Assembly: GCA_913058245.1 (NCBI GenBank)
Contig: CAJXQJ010000004.1
Location: 146,678 to 210,677 of the forward strand
DNA length: 64,000 nt
From: an uncultured Colwellia sp.
Lineage (GTDB): Bacteria; Pseudomonadota; Gammaproteobacteria; Enterobacterales; Alteromonadaceae
Reading direction: 5' to 3'
Part shown: in pieces, positions 1-9,255 of the stretch
Position numbering within the stretch: position 1 is the first letter of the stretch
How the letters are laid out: each line of letters opens with the position of its first letter
Position numbers and translations under genes: made by a program
Notes under the pieces: generated by a model
Databases searched by the model: none
Told to the model about the DNA's origin: nothing
What the model saw: the letters and a program-made list of their open reading frames with translations, nothing else

Positions 1-617
1 TGACCAATAAATGTGATACCAGTCTTACCATCCTCAGAAACCCCAGTTGCCATACCTTTCATAGCGGTAAAGTCATGAGAGCCTTTAGCAAAATCAAAGT
101 TAGCGGTATTTTCATAAGCTTCTTTGGTGATGATATTTACCGTTCCGCCAATCGCTTCTGGCGCAATTAAAGATGCGCCAGCGCCACGTGCTACTTCGAT
201 TCTATCAACACCAGTAGTTGCTATAGCATCTACTGCATAAAAGCCTGAAATTAACGTATGTGTTGGTAAGCCATCAACCAAAATAGTGGTATGCTCACCT
301 TTCATACCGTTGAGCATAATGCGCTTTACACCGCACATTGAACATTCGTTTGAAACATTTACACCGGGCTCGTTATTAATTGCTGCGGTTAAACTTAATG
401 CATTTTTATTTTCGATAGTCAGCGCATCTAAAATTTCAGTTTGCTGAATGACATCTTTTAGACGCCCAGCTTGATCAAGCTTTTGTCTTAAGCTTCGAAC
501 TTCGATAACTTCAATTTTATTATCCGCAACTTCTGCATCTGCTGCTAAAGCAAATGTTGGAGTGGTAAACGGTAAGGCAGCTGCAATAGCTAGATATAAC
601 GGTGATAATGCTTTCAT
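1..617 (-). CDS. TonB-dependent receptor, N-terminal part (runs off the left edge)
   Basis: Outer-membrane receptor for TonB-driven uptake, cut by the window edge so only about 205 residues are visible. The product starts MKALSPLYLAIAAALPF with a signal peptide cleaved near FALA. A plug domain follows, with the typical ILVDGLP and DRIEVARGAGASL segments and IGGTVNIITK at its end. The plug carries a Cys-Ser-Met-Cys-Gly stretch just before the VDG loop, which is unusual and could bind metal or form a disulfide. A Fur-like box lies 52 bases upstream, so iron or another metal is the likely cue. Substrate cannot be assigned. Confidence 0.9.
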   Translation of the reverse strand, partial: MKALSPLYLAIAAALPFTTPTFALAADAEVADNKIEVIEVRSLRQKLDQAGRLKDVIQQTEILDALTIENKNALSLTAAINNEPGVNVSNECSMCGVKRIMLNGMKGEHTTILVDGLPTHTLISGFYAVDAIATTGVDRIEVARGAGASLIAPEAIGGTVNIITKEAYENTANFDFAKGSHDFTAMKGMATGVSEDGKTGITFIG

Positions 618-668
618 GAACGTCTCAGTAGTAAGTGTAACGAGTACCAAAAAACCTGAGCGCCAATG

Positions 669-687
669 TAAATCATTCTCATTTATA
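669..687 (-). promoter_or_regulatory. Fur-like operator upstream of the TonB receptor
   Basis: The bases GTAAATCATTCTCATTTAT resemble the 19-bp Fur box (GATAATGATAATCATTATC), matching best in the central AATCATTCTCATTT core. It lies in the leader of the leftward receptor gene. Binding is inferred from sequence only. Confidence 0.6.
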
Positions 688-920
688 TTAATTTGATTGA
701 TATCAAGTTTTGATAACCTTCCTTAAAATAGAGAAGTATTTATTTCACTTGTAACATCGTTAAGTGAAATTAATTATACGAGAATGTAATTTTTTTTGTG
801 CTAATAAACCTTATGTTCACTAAGGCTCTATTGCTTTATAATTCATTAAAATAGTGTTCAGCGTTTGTTTTATTAAGTGTTAAGTATACCCAATACTAAA
901 CAATAGAAATTACTACTTGA

Positions 921-955
921 ACACCACTAATGATACAATGTAACATTAGTGGTGT
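921..955. other. Perfect 12-bp inverted repeat
   Basis: ACACCACTAATG is followed after 11 bases by CATTAGTGGTGT. It sits about 110 bases before the M1 peptidase start with no T-run on either side, so an operator or leader hairpin is more likely than a terminator. The rest of 618-1064 holds only the divergent promoter region. Confidence 0.5.
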
Positions 956-1064
956 ATGTGTGTTATAAATTTGATAAAACCTACACAACATCTGTTAATG
1001 TTATACAAACTACAACTGCTTCAAAAGCACAGCCTAATTATAATAATGCGTAAAAAGGAACCCC

Positions 1065-3524
1065 ATGTTCGTTAAACTTATTAAAATAACCTTGCTATCG
1101 TTAACAACGCTTGCTGCAGCAAATGCGACGGTACAACAAACTAAGGGCGATTTTATTGATAAGTTTCGTCAATTAGATGAAAGCTTGCCAACGCCTAATG
1201 TATATCGTAATGCAGCAGGTGAACCCGGCCATCAATATTGGCAACAACAAGTAGACTATAAAATTAAAGCTAAATTGGATGAAAAAAAACGTCGAATCGA
1301 AGCTAGCCAATCAATCACTTATTACAACAATTCTCCTGACACGCTGAAATATTTGTGGGTTCAGTTAGACCAAAACAAATTCCGTAATGATTCACTTTCA
1401 GCAACAACAACAACCTTTGGTGGTATTGGTAATCGAGGCCCAGGCACGGCAGCGGCAACAGCAAGCAAACCAGCACAATTAAGTTTAGATGCACTTCGTC
1501 GCCAGCAATATATGGAAGACAATGTTGTAGGTTATGACATTCAATCAGTTACAGATAGCAAGGGTAATAAATTACACCATGTTATCGTTGGCACAAATAT
1601 GCGTATTGATTTACGCAAAAAATTAGCGCCAGGAAAACAAGTTAAATTCGGTATTGATTACGCTTTCAATATTGTTGAAGAAGATGCAGTTTCAGCTCGT
1701 TCAGGATACGAACATTTTCCTGACGATGCTCGCAAAGGCGGTAACGACATTTTCTTATTAGCTCAGTGGTTCCCGCGTCTTCACGCATACACTGACTATG
1801 AAGCATGGACCAACAAAGAGTTTATTGGCCGTGGCGAATTTACGCTAGAATTTGGTAATTATGATGTTGAACTAACGGTTCCAGCTGATCACATTGTCAG
1901 CTCTACAGGTGAACTAACCAATGCTAAAAAAGTACTAACGTCCACACAACGTAAACGTTTAAAAGAAGCTGAAAAAGCTGAGCGTATTGTCTTTATCGTT
2001 ACTGAAGAAGAAGCGTTAGAAAACGAAAAAGCTGGCACAAATAAAACTAAAACATGGAAATTTAGCGCTAAAAATGTACGTGACTTTGCATGGGCTTCAT
2101 CACGTAAATTCATGTGGGACGCTCGTGGTCATCAACAAGGTGGTGAGGAACAGCCTTTAGTTATGGCAATGTCATTTTATCCAAAAGAAGGGGGCGATTT
2201 ATGGAAGAAATATTCCACTGAGTCAATTATTCATACATTAGACGTCTATTCTCGTTTTTCTTTTGATTACCCTTATCCTGTTGCTCAATCTGTTAACGGA
2301 CCAGTAGGCGGTATGGAATACCCTATGATAACGTTCAATGGGCCACGTACTGAATTACAAAAAGACGGTAGCCGAACCTATACTCAAGCGGAAAAGCGCT
2401 TCCTAATTGGTGTTGTTATTCATGAAGTTGGTCATATCTACTTCCCAATGATAGTTAACTCTGATGAACGCCAATGGACATGGATGGACGAAGGCCTAAA
2501 TAGCTTCTTAGATGGTGTTGCAGGTCGTGAATGGGATCCTACAATTCCATGGGGTGTTGAGCCACGTGACATTGTCGGTTACATGAAGTCTTCTACGCAA
2601 GTACCAATTATGACCCAATCAGACAGTGTTTTACGCTTAGGACCAAATGGCTACACTAAGCCTGCTGTTGCACTGAATATTCTGCGTGAAACTATCTTAG
2701 GTCGTGAGCTATTTGACTTTGCTTTTAAAGAATATGCGACACGTTGGAAGTATAAACGCCCGACACCATCTGACTTTTTCCGTACCATGGAAGAAGCTTC
2801 AGGCGTTGATTTAGATTGGTTCTGGAGAGGTTGGTTTTACAGCACAGATCATGTTGATATTTCTTTAGATAAAATATCGAAATTACGTTTAGATACCAAA
2901 AACCCTGATATTGACTTTGATCGCCTGCGCCAAGAAGAATTAGACAAACCATTGTCTAAAACTGACGAACGTAATAAGGCTGAAGGTAAAGAGTTATGGG
3001 TTGAGCGTTTTTCAGACATCACAGATTTTTACGACGAAAACGATCGTTTTACCGTGACCAATAAAGAGCGAAATAGCTATCAAAAATTCCTTAAGAAACT
3101 AAAACCTTGGGAACGTAAAACTCTAGACCGCGCGATTAAAGAAGACAAAAACTACTACGTGTTAGACTTCTCTAATAAAGGCGGCTTAGTGATGCCAATT
3201 ATCCTAGAGCTAACATTCGCTGATGGCAGCAAAGAAACTCAATATATTCCAGCTGAAATTTGGCGTCGTACGCCTAAGGCTGTAAGTAAATTGATTATTA
3301 CTGACAAAGACAAAGAATTAGTAAGTGTTACGGTTGACCCTCGTTGGGAAACTGCAGATGTCGATGTGCATAATAACCACTACCCTCGTCAAATTATTCC
3401 GTCGCGTATCGAAGCATATAAAAAGAAGAAGTCTACCAAGAAGGTTTCTCGAGATATCATGCAAGATATAAAAACAGAATTAAAGAAAGACGAGAAGGAA
3501 ACTAAAGGTAACAATGAAGAATAG
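1065..3524 (+). CDS. Exported M1-family zinc metallopeptidase
   Basis: Aminopeptidase-like zinc enzyme, 819 residues, with an N-terminal signal peptide (MFVKLIKITLLSLTTLAAANA) pointing to the periplasm. The zinc site is complete: H453-E-V-G-H457 and E476 in WMDEG, 19 residues on, as M1 enzymes require. A GGMEY segment at about 415-419 corresponds to the GxMEN exopeptidase motif. The C-terminal 200 residues are charged and Lys-rich. The stop overlaps the start of the next gene by 11 bases, so the two are probably translated together. Substrate is unknown; the family cleaves N-terminal residues from peptides. Confidence 0.9.
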   Translation: MFVKLIKITLLSLTTLAAANATVQQTKGDFIDKFRQLDESLPTPNVYRNAAGEPGHQYWQQQVDYKIKAKLDEKKRRIEASQSITYYNNSPDTLKYLWVQLDQNKFRNDSLSATTTTFGGIGNRGPGTAAATASKPAQLSLDALRRQQYMEDNVVGYDIQSVTDSKGNKLHHVIVGTNMRIDLRKKLAPGKQVKFGIDYAFNIVEEDAVSARSGYEHFPDDARKGGNDIFLLAQWFPRLHAYTDYEAWTNKEFIGRGEFTLEFGNYDVELTVPADHIVSSTGELTNAKKVLTSTQRKRLKEAEKAERIVFIVTEEEALENEKAGTNKTKTWKFSAKNVRDFAWASSRKFMWDARGHQQGGEEQPLVMAMSFYPKEGGDLWKKYSTESIIHTLDVYSRFSFDYPYPVAQSVNGPVGGMEYPMITFNGPRTELQKDGSRTYTQAEKRFLIGVVIHEVGHIYFPMIVNSDERQWTWMDEGLNSFLDGVAGREWDPTIPWGVEPRDIVGYMKSSTQVPIMTQSDSVLRLGPNGYTKPAVALNILRETILGRELFDFAFKEYATRWKYKRPTPSDFFRTMEEASGVDLDWFWRGWFYSTDHVDISLDKISKLRLDTKNPDIDFDRLRQEELDKPLSKTDERNKAEGKELWVERFSDITDFYDENDRFTVTNKERNSYQKFLKKLKPWERKTLDRAIKEDKNYYVLDFSNKGGLVMPIILELTFADGSKETQYIPAEIWRRTPKAVSKLIITDKDKELVSVTVDPRWETADVDVHNNHYPRQIIPSRIEAYKKKKSTKKVSRDIMQDIKTELKKDEKETKGNNEE

Positions 3525-4014
3525 TAACCACTTCATTATTATGCTGATATTGGGGCTGCTTTTTGCAGCTCCATACTCTTTTGCTCATCAGCAAAAGTCG
3601 GCTATTAGTACAGTTTCATTTAACCCAAGAACGCACAGTATTGAGATCATGCATCGTTTCAGAATACATGACGCTGAACATGCGGTTAAACATATTTTTG
3701 GTAAAGATGCCGACATTATCGGCTCAAAAAAAACACAAGAACAGTTTAGCAACTATGTTAACAAGCACTTTTCAATGTTCACTGCTGGTAGTGAGTTAAA
3801 GCTAACTTCAATTGGTTATGAAAACGACGGCCAATTCTTTTGGGTCTACCAAGAAACAAGTGAACCACAGGTATTAGAAAAGCTGAGTATTAGCCACAAT
3901 GCACTCAGAGATATATGGCCAAGCCAAGTCAATACCGTCAATATTGAAGGTAAAGGAAAATTACAAACGATGATTTTTGATGACTCTGTAGAGTTACTTG
4001 AGGTTACGTTCTAG
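3514..4014 (+). CDS. DUF6702-family exported protein
   Basis: Protein of 166 residues with a signal peptide ending near YSFA|HQQ. The pattern of mature N-terminus, ISTVSFNPRTHSIEIMHRF and a short beta-rich domain matches the DUF6702 family, which often accompanies an M1 peptidase as it does here (11-base overlap). The function of the family is unknown; I infer an accessory or partner of the peptidase. The family call comes from memory of the pattern, not a search. Confidence 0.7.
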   Translation: MKNSNHFIIMLILGLLFAAPYSFAHQQKSAISTVSFNPRTHSIEIMHRFRIHDAEHAVKHIFGKDADIIGSKKTQEQFSNYVNKHFSMFTAGSELKLTSIGYENDGQFFWVYQETSEPQVLEKLSISHNALRDIWPSQVNTVNIEGKGKLQTMIFDDSVELLEVTF

Positions 4015-4081
4015 AAAACCTTGACCGATAGCCTGATTGAATGGGCCTGTTTTAATTATTTGCCGATTATCAACGAGAGTA

Positions 4082-5449
4082 ATGAGTATGATTTCAAGAC
4101 GCCGATTTAACCAAGGTTTAGTTACACTTGCTTTCGCAGGGTTGTCTCAACACTTACATGCGTCATCGCTTAAACGTGACAGGCATGCATCTCCTAAAGC
4201 GTATGGAAAACTGCTTGAAGACCCTAACGGTTTAATTGATTTACCCGCCAATTTTTCATATCAGGTGATTTCATCGTTGGGCGAGAAAATGGCCGATGGC
4301 TTAACTGTTCCTGATAGTGCAGACGGCATGGGCTGCTTTTATCTTGACGAAGAACGACTTGCCTTAATTCGAAATCATGAACTTTCGCCTGATGAACAAA
4401 AAATTACTACACTCAATACACAAATGCGTGATTTAGCTTATGACAGCATTCAAAGCACGCATCCATTGCCCGGCGGTACCAGCACAATAATTTATAACCA
4501 TAAATTGCAGCAAGTTGAACAACAGTTTATGTCACTACTCGGTACTATTCGTAATTGTTCTGGTGGTATTACACCTTGGGGCACTTGGTTAACATGCGAA
4601 GAGTCGACAACCAAAGCAGATACTAAGCTAAGTAAAGACCATGGTTACGTATTTGAAGTGCCTGCCAATGCCAAATCATTGGTGAAAGCAACACCTATTA
4701 TTGCCATGGGAAGATTTAACCATGAAGCAGCTTGTGTTGACCCACGTACTGGCATTGTTTACATGACGGAAGATAGAGGCGATAGCTTACTTTATCGCTT
4801 TATTCCGAAAGTACGAGATAATTTGCACCAAGGTGGACAGTTGCAGGCTTTGGTCATTAGCCAACAGCCTAAATTTGATACTCGTAATTGGCAAAAGCAA
4901 GAAATGCAATTACATACAGAAATGGCAACGTATTGGATTGATCTTGATAGCCCAGAAAGCCCTGATGACGACTTACGAATTCGCGGCCATAAAGCCGGTG
5001 CAGCCTTATTTGCACGAGGGGAAGGGATTCATTGGGCTAATAACGAGTTGTATTTCTGTTGCACTAATGGCGGCGCGAAAAAGCTAGGACAAATCATGCG
5101 TTATGTCCCTTCAACATCTGAAGGAAGTACATTAGAAAAGAACGCCCCTGGAAAACTTAGCTTATTTGTGGAAAGCGAGCAAAAGCAATCACTAAACTAC
5201 GGCGATAATCTTACTGTAGCACCTAATGGTCATCTCATTGTATGTGAAGACCAATACACAGAACAGGTTGATAACCATCTTAAAGGTGTAACCCCTGATG
5301 GCCACACTTATGACTTTGCCCGGATAAAATTACAAACTGAGCCCGCTGGTGCATGTTTTTCTCCCGACGGAAAAACATTATTTGTGAATCTATACTCCCC
5401 CACTACAACACTTGCGATAACGGGTCCTTGGCAAAGTTTTAAGAGTTAG
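4082..5449 (+). CDS. PhoX-like (DUF839) Tat-exported phosphatase-family protein
   Basis: Member of the DUF839/PhoX family of calcium- and iron-dependent beta-propeller phosphatases. The start MSMISRRRFNQG gives a Tat signal (S-R-R-R-F), preferable to an in-frame start 45 bases earlier that would bury the signal. Family segments are visible: GTWLTCEES, GRFNHEAACVDP, VYMTEDRGDSLLYRF and DNLTVAPNGHLIVCEDQ, which supply the acidic metal ligands. The mature protein would fold in the cytoplasm and act in the periplasm. It follows the DUF6702 gene by 67 bases on the same strand. Phosphatase activity is inferred from family; many members are uncharacterised. Confidence 0.82.
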   Translation: MSMISRRRFNQGLVTLAFAGLSQHLHASSLKRDRHASPKAYGKLLEDPNGLIDLPANFSYQVISSLGEKMADGLTVPDSADGMGCFYLDEERLALIRNHELSPDEQKITTLNTQMRDLAYDSIQSTHPLPGGTSTIIYNHKLQQVEQQFMSLLGTIRNCSGGITPWGTWLTCEESTTKADTKLSKDHGYVFEVPANAKSLVKATPIIAMGRFNHEAACVDPRTGIVYMTEDRGDSLLYRFIPKVRDNLHQGGQLQALVISQQPKFDTRNWQKQEMQLHTEMATYWIDLDSPESPDDDLRIRGHKAGAALFARGEGIHWANNELYFCCTNGGAKKLGQIMRYVPSTSEGSTLEKNAPGKLSLFVESEQKQSLNYGDNLTVAPNGHLIVCEDQYTEQVDNHLKGVTPDGHTYDFARIKLQTEPAGACFSPDGKTLFVNLYSPTTTLAITGPWQSFKS

Positions 5450-5520
5450 AATAGCTATACTCACATTTGAGAGTAGTTGTTCAGTTTAGTTATTATTATT
5501 TTACAAATCGAAATATGAAA

Positions 5521-5760
5521 TAAAAAAAGCCCGAATATCACTATTCGGGCTTTTGCTATACGTTAAAGGTTCACATAGGGAAAATTGTCAGTAGCAAGGC
5601 TTTGTAAGCAACGCATAGGTAGGTTTCTAGGAGCGCAACAATAACGAAGCTAATAACTGTTTTAACCAGTGAGCAACATTACGATATCCATACAGCATTT
5701 GCCTATTTATTATTAAACTAATTACATGGGCAGAGTAGTCATCCTCTACTTTATGCTAGT
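5521..5760. repeat. groEL-tail repeat unit 1 (oldest, most degraded)
   Basis: First of four related intergenic units. It begins with the hairpin at 5522-5554, continues with about 120 bases nearly identical to unit 2 (ATTGTCAGTAGCAAGGCTTT and flanks), and ends with ACATGGG and a decayed core (CATCCTCTACTTTATGC). The groEL-tail part is barely recognisable. I read it as the far end of the oldest integration at the groEL 3' end. Confidence 0.65.
5522..5554 (+). terminator. Hairpin terminator, unit 1
   Basis: AAGCCCGAATA and TATTCGGGCTT flank a short loop, with A-run before and T-run after, so it can stop transcription from both sides. It ends the PhoX-like gene. The same stem recurs at 8302, 11172 and 14565. 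Confidence 0.85.
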
Positions 5761-5845
5761 ACTAGCCCATAATTTAAATTAGCCACAAATTATTCATAGA
5801 TTTACTACTTTAAGTAAGCATTCATAACATTGTGTTAATTTTAAA

Positions 5846-6016
5846 TCAGTCCAAATTCAAAGGTAATTCTTCTAATATATAATCTGTTTCGCCACAAAAA
5901 TGGTCATTCACCATAAAACTGCTAATTCTAAATTTGTGCGCTAGGCGGAAATTAGCCTCAAAATATTGCGATATATTCTCTAATGATACTTCGTCATATT
6001 ACTGAGAATCCTCCAT
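5846..6016 (-). pseudogene. Small relic reading frame
   Basis: A 57-codon leftward frame begins MEDSQ, hits an in-frame TAA at the sixth codon, and then reads on through YDEVSLENISQYFEANF to a TGA. The composition looks protein-like (alternating hydrophobic and acidic residues) and may be the tail of a small immunity-type protein, but I do not recognise it. The remainder of 5761-6213 shows nothing else. Confidence 0.3.
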
Positions 6017-6213
6017 AAAAACGTTATATGCACTTAATAAGTTGATTATCTCCGTCAGAAAAAATCAGCAAAAAATCATTAGGACGTCAGGTGTTTTAAA
6101 CTTGCTTGACTTAAAGTGACCGCTTGTTCAATCACATTTAAACGTTACATCAACAGAATGCGACTTCAATATGGAAGTTAAATAATTCGTTGATTTCAAA
6201 TAAAAGGTAAATT

Positions 6214-7074
6214 ATGAAGCATATTTGTATTTCAATTGTTCTGCTGTTTTCTATTCTAGCTTTCAGTAGCAATAGTTATGGTAAAGACGAGCTTCCAGTC
6301 TTGGAAGGACCCTATCTCGGGCAAAAACTTCCAGGCTTAACTCCCGAAGTTTTCGCTCCTGGTATTGTTTCGACAGAGCATCATGAGTGGGGCCCTAGCT
6401 TCTCACCCGACATGAAAGAGTTCTACTTTAGTAGGAGAAACAACAAAAGTGGAAAAGATTCGCACTTTGTTCTTAAATACGAGAATAATCGATGGCACGC
6501 GTCAGAAGTGGAGCCTGGGGTGGGTGCGTCTATCTCTCCTGATGGTAAAACTATGTTTTTTAAAAACCAATATAGTGAGCGAACCGATGAGGGATGGTCA
6601 GAGTTTAAAAGTCTTGGTTCTGCGTTTGAAGACTTCGACATCATGCGTCTTACGACTTCATCCAAAGGTACTTATGTTTTTGATGAATACCCTAAAGAAG
6701 GAAATTTTGTTCTTCGATACTCTCGACTAATCAATGGTAAACGTGAAGCCCCGAAGCTACTTAGTAAAGAGATAAATACCGGAAAACAGAACGTTCACCC
6801 TTTCATTGCACCTGATGAGTCCTATATTTTGTGGGATAGTAAAAGAGATGGTAGCTATGGTGGTAGTGATATCTACGTTAGTTTTCGGCAGGAAAACGGC
6901 TCTTGGGGATCTGCCATTAATTTAGGAGATAAAATAAATACAAGTGCGTCAGAACGTGGAGGATACGTAACGCCAGATGGAAAATACCTTTTCTTTTTTG
7001 CTCCTGATAGCAAAGGGAAAGGAGATGTATTCTGGGTAGATGCGCAAATTATTGCGACACTTAGGCCCAAATAG
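6214..7074 (+). CDS. Exported PD40 beta-propeller protein, copy A
   Basis: Secreted or periplasmic protein of 286 residues with signal peptide MKHICISIVLLFSILAFSSNSYG. The mature part contains several PD40/WD40-like blades, seen as SFSPDMKEFYFSRR, SISPDGKTMFFKN, IAPDESYILWDSKR and VTPDGKYLFFFAPD. Such TolB-type propellers bind peptides, sugars or protein partners; no catalytic motif is visible. Copy B follows 123 bases downstream with nearly the same leader, ribosome site and signal peptide, but the propeller body has diverged, so this is a tandem duplication. It lies between repeat units 1 and 2, as cargo of module A. Confidence 0.8.
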   Translation: MKHICISIVLLFSILAFSSNSYGKDELPVLEGPYLGQKLPGLTPEVFAPGIVSTEHHEWGPSFSPDMKEFYFSRRNNKSGKDSHFVLKYENNRWHASEVEPGVGASISPDGKTMFFKNQYSERTDEGWSEFKSLGSAFEDFDIMRLTTSSKGTYVFDEYPKEGNFVLRYSRLINGKREAPKLLSKEINTGKQNVHPFIAPDESYILWDSKRDGSYGGSDIYVSFRQENGSWGSAINLGDKINTSASERGGYVTPDGKYLFFFAPDSKGKGDVFWVDAQIIATLRPK

Positions 7075-7097
7075 CACCCCCTATAACAGGCATTAAA

Positions 7098-7117
7098 GCC
7101 GCACTTCTCAGTGCGGC
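7098..7117 (+). terminator. Weak hairpin between the PD40 copies
   Basis: GCCGCACT-TCTC-AGTGCGGC forms an 8-bp GC-rich stem just after copy A. There is no T-run, so it may be a poor terminator or an mRNA-stabilising hairpin. Confidence 0.45.
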
Positions 7118-7197
7118 GCTATCTGTTCTTAATAAGTCGTTAACCACATTTACACGAATGTCTTAATCGTTCGTTGATATCAAATTAAAGGTAAATT

Positions 7198-8097
7198 ATG
7201 AAGTATATTTGTATTTCAATTGTTCTGCTGTTTTCTATTCTAGCTTTCAGTAACAATAGTTATGGTCAAGATGAGTTTCCAGTTTTAGAAGGCCCCTATC
7301 TTGGGCAAAAGCCACCCGGTTTAATCCCAGAAGTTTTCGCTCCTGGAATTGTTTCAATCAATGGCAGATATGAAGGCGGAATTACGTTTTCCTATGATTT
7401 AGATGAAATATATTTTAAAGCACATAACAAAGACGAAAATGGTGTTATCTATTTTTCAAAACTCGAAAATAACAATTGGAAACCGATTCAAAAAGCAAAC
7501 TTCACCAAAGGAAAAAAAGAGCAAGAAATGCATCCATTTATCACCGCTGATAGTAAACGAATTTATTTTACCACGGCTAAATCTGACTATACGGATAATA
7601 AAATATGGTATGTAGATCGTTTGGACAATACGTGGAGTAAGGCAAAAAAACTTGATTCACCTATAAATGACGATCATGTTTTCTTTCCGGTTCAAGCTAA
7701 CAACGGCGACCTTTATTATTTTAATATATCAAAAATGAAAACCTACTATGCACCTAATAACAATGGAAACTTTCCCAAAGTACAGGAAGTTGACATTGAA
7801 TTTGGACTTCACGCCTTTATTTCCCCATCTCAAGATTATTTATTGGTAAATGCTCGAAACAAAGAAGATAAGGAAAGACAACACGATATTTATGTTTATT
7901 TTAAGAATAAAGATGGAACATGGACAAAACCAATTAACCTTGGAGATACGGTTAATTCCAACTTTTTTGAAGCAGTTCCAAGCGTCACGCCAGATGGAAA
8001 ATATTTATTTTTTAGCCGATTTAACGAAGAAAACGGATTATCAAACTTATACTGGGTGAGCACAGGAGTTATTGAGAAGCTAAGGCCAAAAGTTTGA
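7198..8097 (+). CDS. Exported PD40 beta-propeller protein, copy B
   Basis: Paralogue of the preceding gene, 299 residues. The 20 bases before the start and the first 60 or so codons (signal peptide MKYICISIVLLFSILAFSNNSYG, then PVLEGPYLGQKPPGL and PEVFAPGIVS) are almost identical to copy A, while the central blades differ strongly. The end converges again (VTPDGKYLFF, LRPK). Propeller blades appear as FSYDLDEIYFKA, ITADSKRIYFTT and ISPSQDYLLVNAR. The pattern suggests duplication followed by fast change of a binding surface. It ends in TGA. Function unknown. Confidence 0.8.
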   Translation: MKYICISIVLLFSILAFSNNSYGQDEFPVLEGPYLGQKPPGLIPEVFAPGIVSINGRYEGGITFSYDLDEIYFKAHNKDENGVIYFSKLENNNWKPIQKANFTKGKKEQEMHPFITADSKRIYFTTAKSDYTDNKIWYVDRLDNTWSKAKKLDSPINDDHVFFPVQANNGDLYYFNISKMKTYYAPNNNGNFPKVQEVDIEFGLHAFISPSQDYLLVNARNKEDKERQHDIYVYFKNKDGTWTKPINLGDTVNSNFFEAVPSVTPDGKYLFFSRFNEENGLSNLYWVSTGVIEKLRPKV

Positions 8098-8301
8098 TGC
8101 GTTAATAATTAAATTAGAGTGTATGTATTAAAGAATGGGAATACGCACCAATTCAAACAAACGATGCTATTGGTGCCCATTTAAGGAGTGAATTGATTCA
8201 GACTATGGGATTATGCCACGAGTTACATCGGTCAAAATATAACAAAAACATGCACAATTAAGATATAAAAAGCGTTGTTAGTATATCCATAAACTACCAA
8301 T

Positions 8302-8333
8302 AAAAAAGCCCGAATATTGCTATTCGGGCTTTT
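8302..8333. terminator. Hairpin terminator, unit 2
   Basis: Stem AAGCCCGAATA / TATTCGGGCTT with TTGC loop, A-run before and T-run after. It terminates the PD40 pair from the left. Confidence 0.85.
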
Positions 8334-8545
8334 GCTATACGCTAAAGGTTCACGTAGGAAAAATTGTCAGTAGCAAGGCTTTGTAAGCGACGCATAGGTA
8401 AGTTTCTAGCAAGCGCAACAATAACCATGCTAATGGCAGTTTTAACCCATGAACTACATCATGCCGCCCATGTATAGCCTATCTCATTGTTTAATAAGAA
8501 TTTTATAACATGGGAAATTCATTGACACCCCACCCTATACCCCTA
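8302..8545. repeat. groEL-tail repeat unit 2
   Basis: Runs from hairpin (8302-8333) through about 120 bases shared with unit 1, a leftward groEL-tail remnant (8454-8471, reading Met-Gly-Gly-Met-Met-stop), ACATGGG, and the core GACACCCCACCCTATACCC at 8524-8542. It marks the border between modules A and B. The 200 bases before it (8098-8301) hold no gene. Confidence 0.75.
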
Positions 8546-9255
8546 ACTATTAAACACTCACACTAACCTATTGAATTTTAATGAAATCACATGATTTCAT
8601 ATAATAAGAATTATTTTAGGTCATAAAATCAAAACTCTAAGTTTTTTGTTCATTAAATTTATACCCTAGTGCTTTATATCAAAAGCGGAATTTTAAAACA
8701 TTTGGACAAATTGTAGGTAAATCTTGACGAGAATTAACGAGTAATTACTAATAGCAACCTCTATTACTCTATGTATAAATTAGCTTGTTAGCAACTTTCT
8801 TCCCGCGTGATATACGACAAAACTCTCTAACTCGCGTATTGAGATTCTACTGTTTCGTTGTCGGTATTCAGCAATCACTTTTGTAAAAGCTATTTTGCGT
8901 AATAATAGTTTTGTTTAATAAAGAATCTGAGTACATAGTTTCTACATATTATTCTTATGCTCAAAAAATAACAGGAAAATTTTCAAATTACTAAGAAGGA
9001 AGGAGGTTAGGCATCAGGCCTTTATTGACGGTTATTGTTAGAGTAATAGGTGTTTATGTGGTTAAATTAGTAATGCAATAACAACAAATAAATTTTTGAA
9101 AGTTAGTATGAATGATACTCAAAATTCGGTTTTTGATATTCTACTTTTACCGATTAATGGCAAAAACTGCTGGCTAAATTGTTTTGTAAAGCGAATTTAT
9201 CCAACTGCTTTTGCCAATTCCATAGTGTTGATAGGCTTATCACCGTATTGAGAAG
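8546..9255. other. Gene-poor stretch with a short coding relic
   Basis: No intact gene. On the minus strand about 8780-8910 reads FTKVIAEYRQRNSRISIREL and then ESFVVYHAGRKLLTS before a TAA. This protein-like fragment without a start suggests a decayed gene I cannot identify. The rest is AT-rich with no clear signal. Confidence 0.3.
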
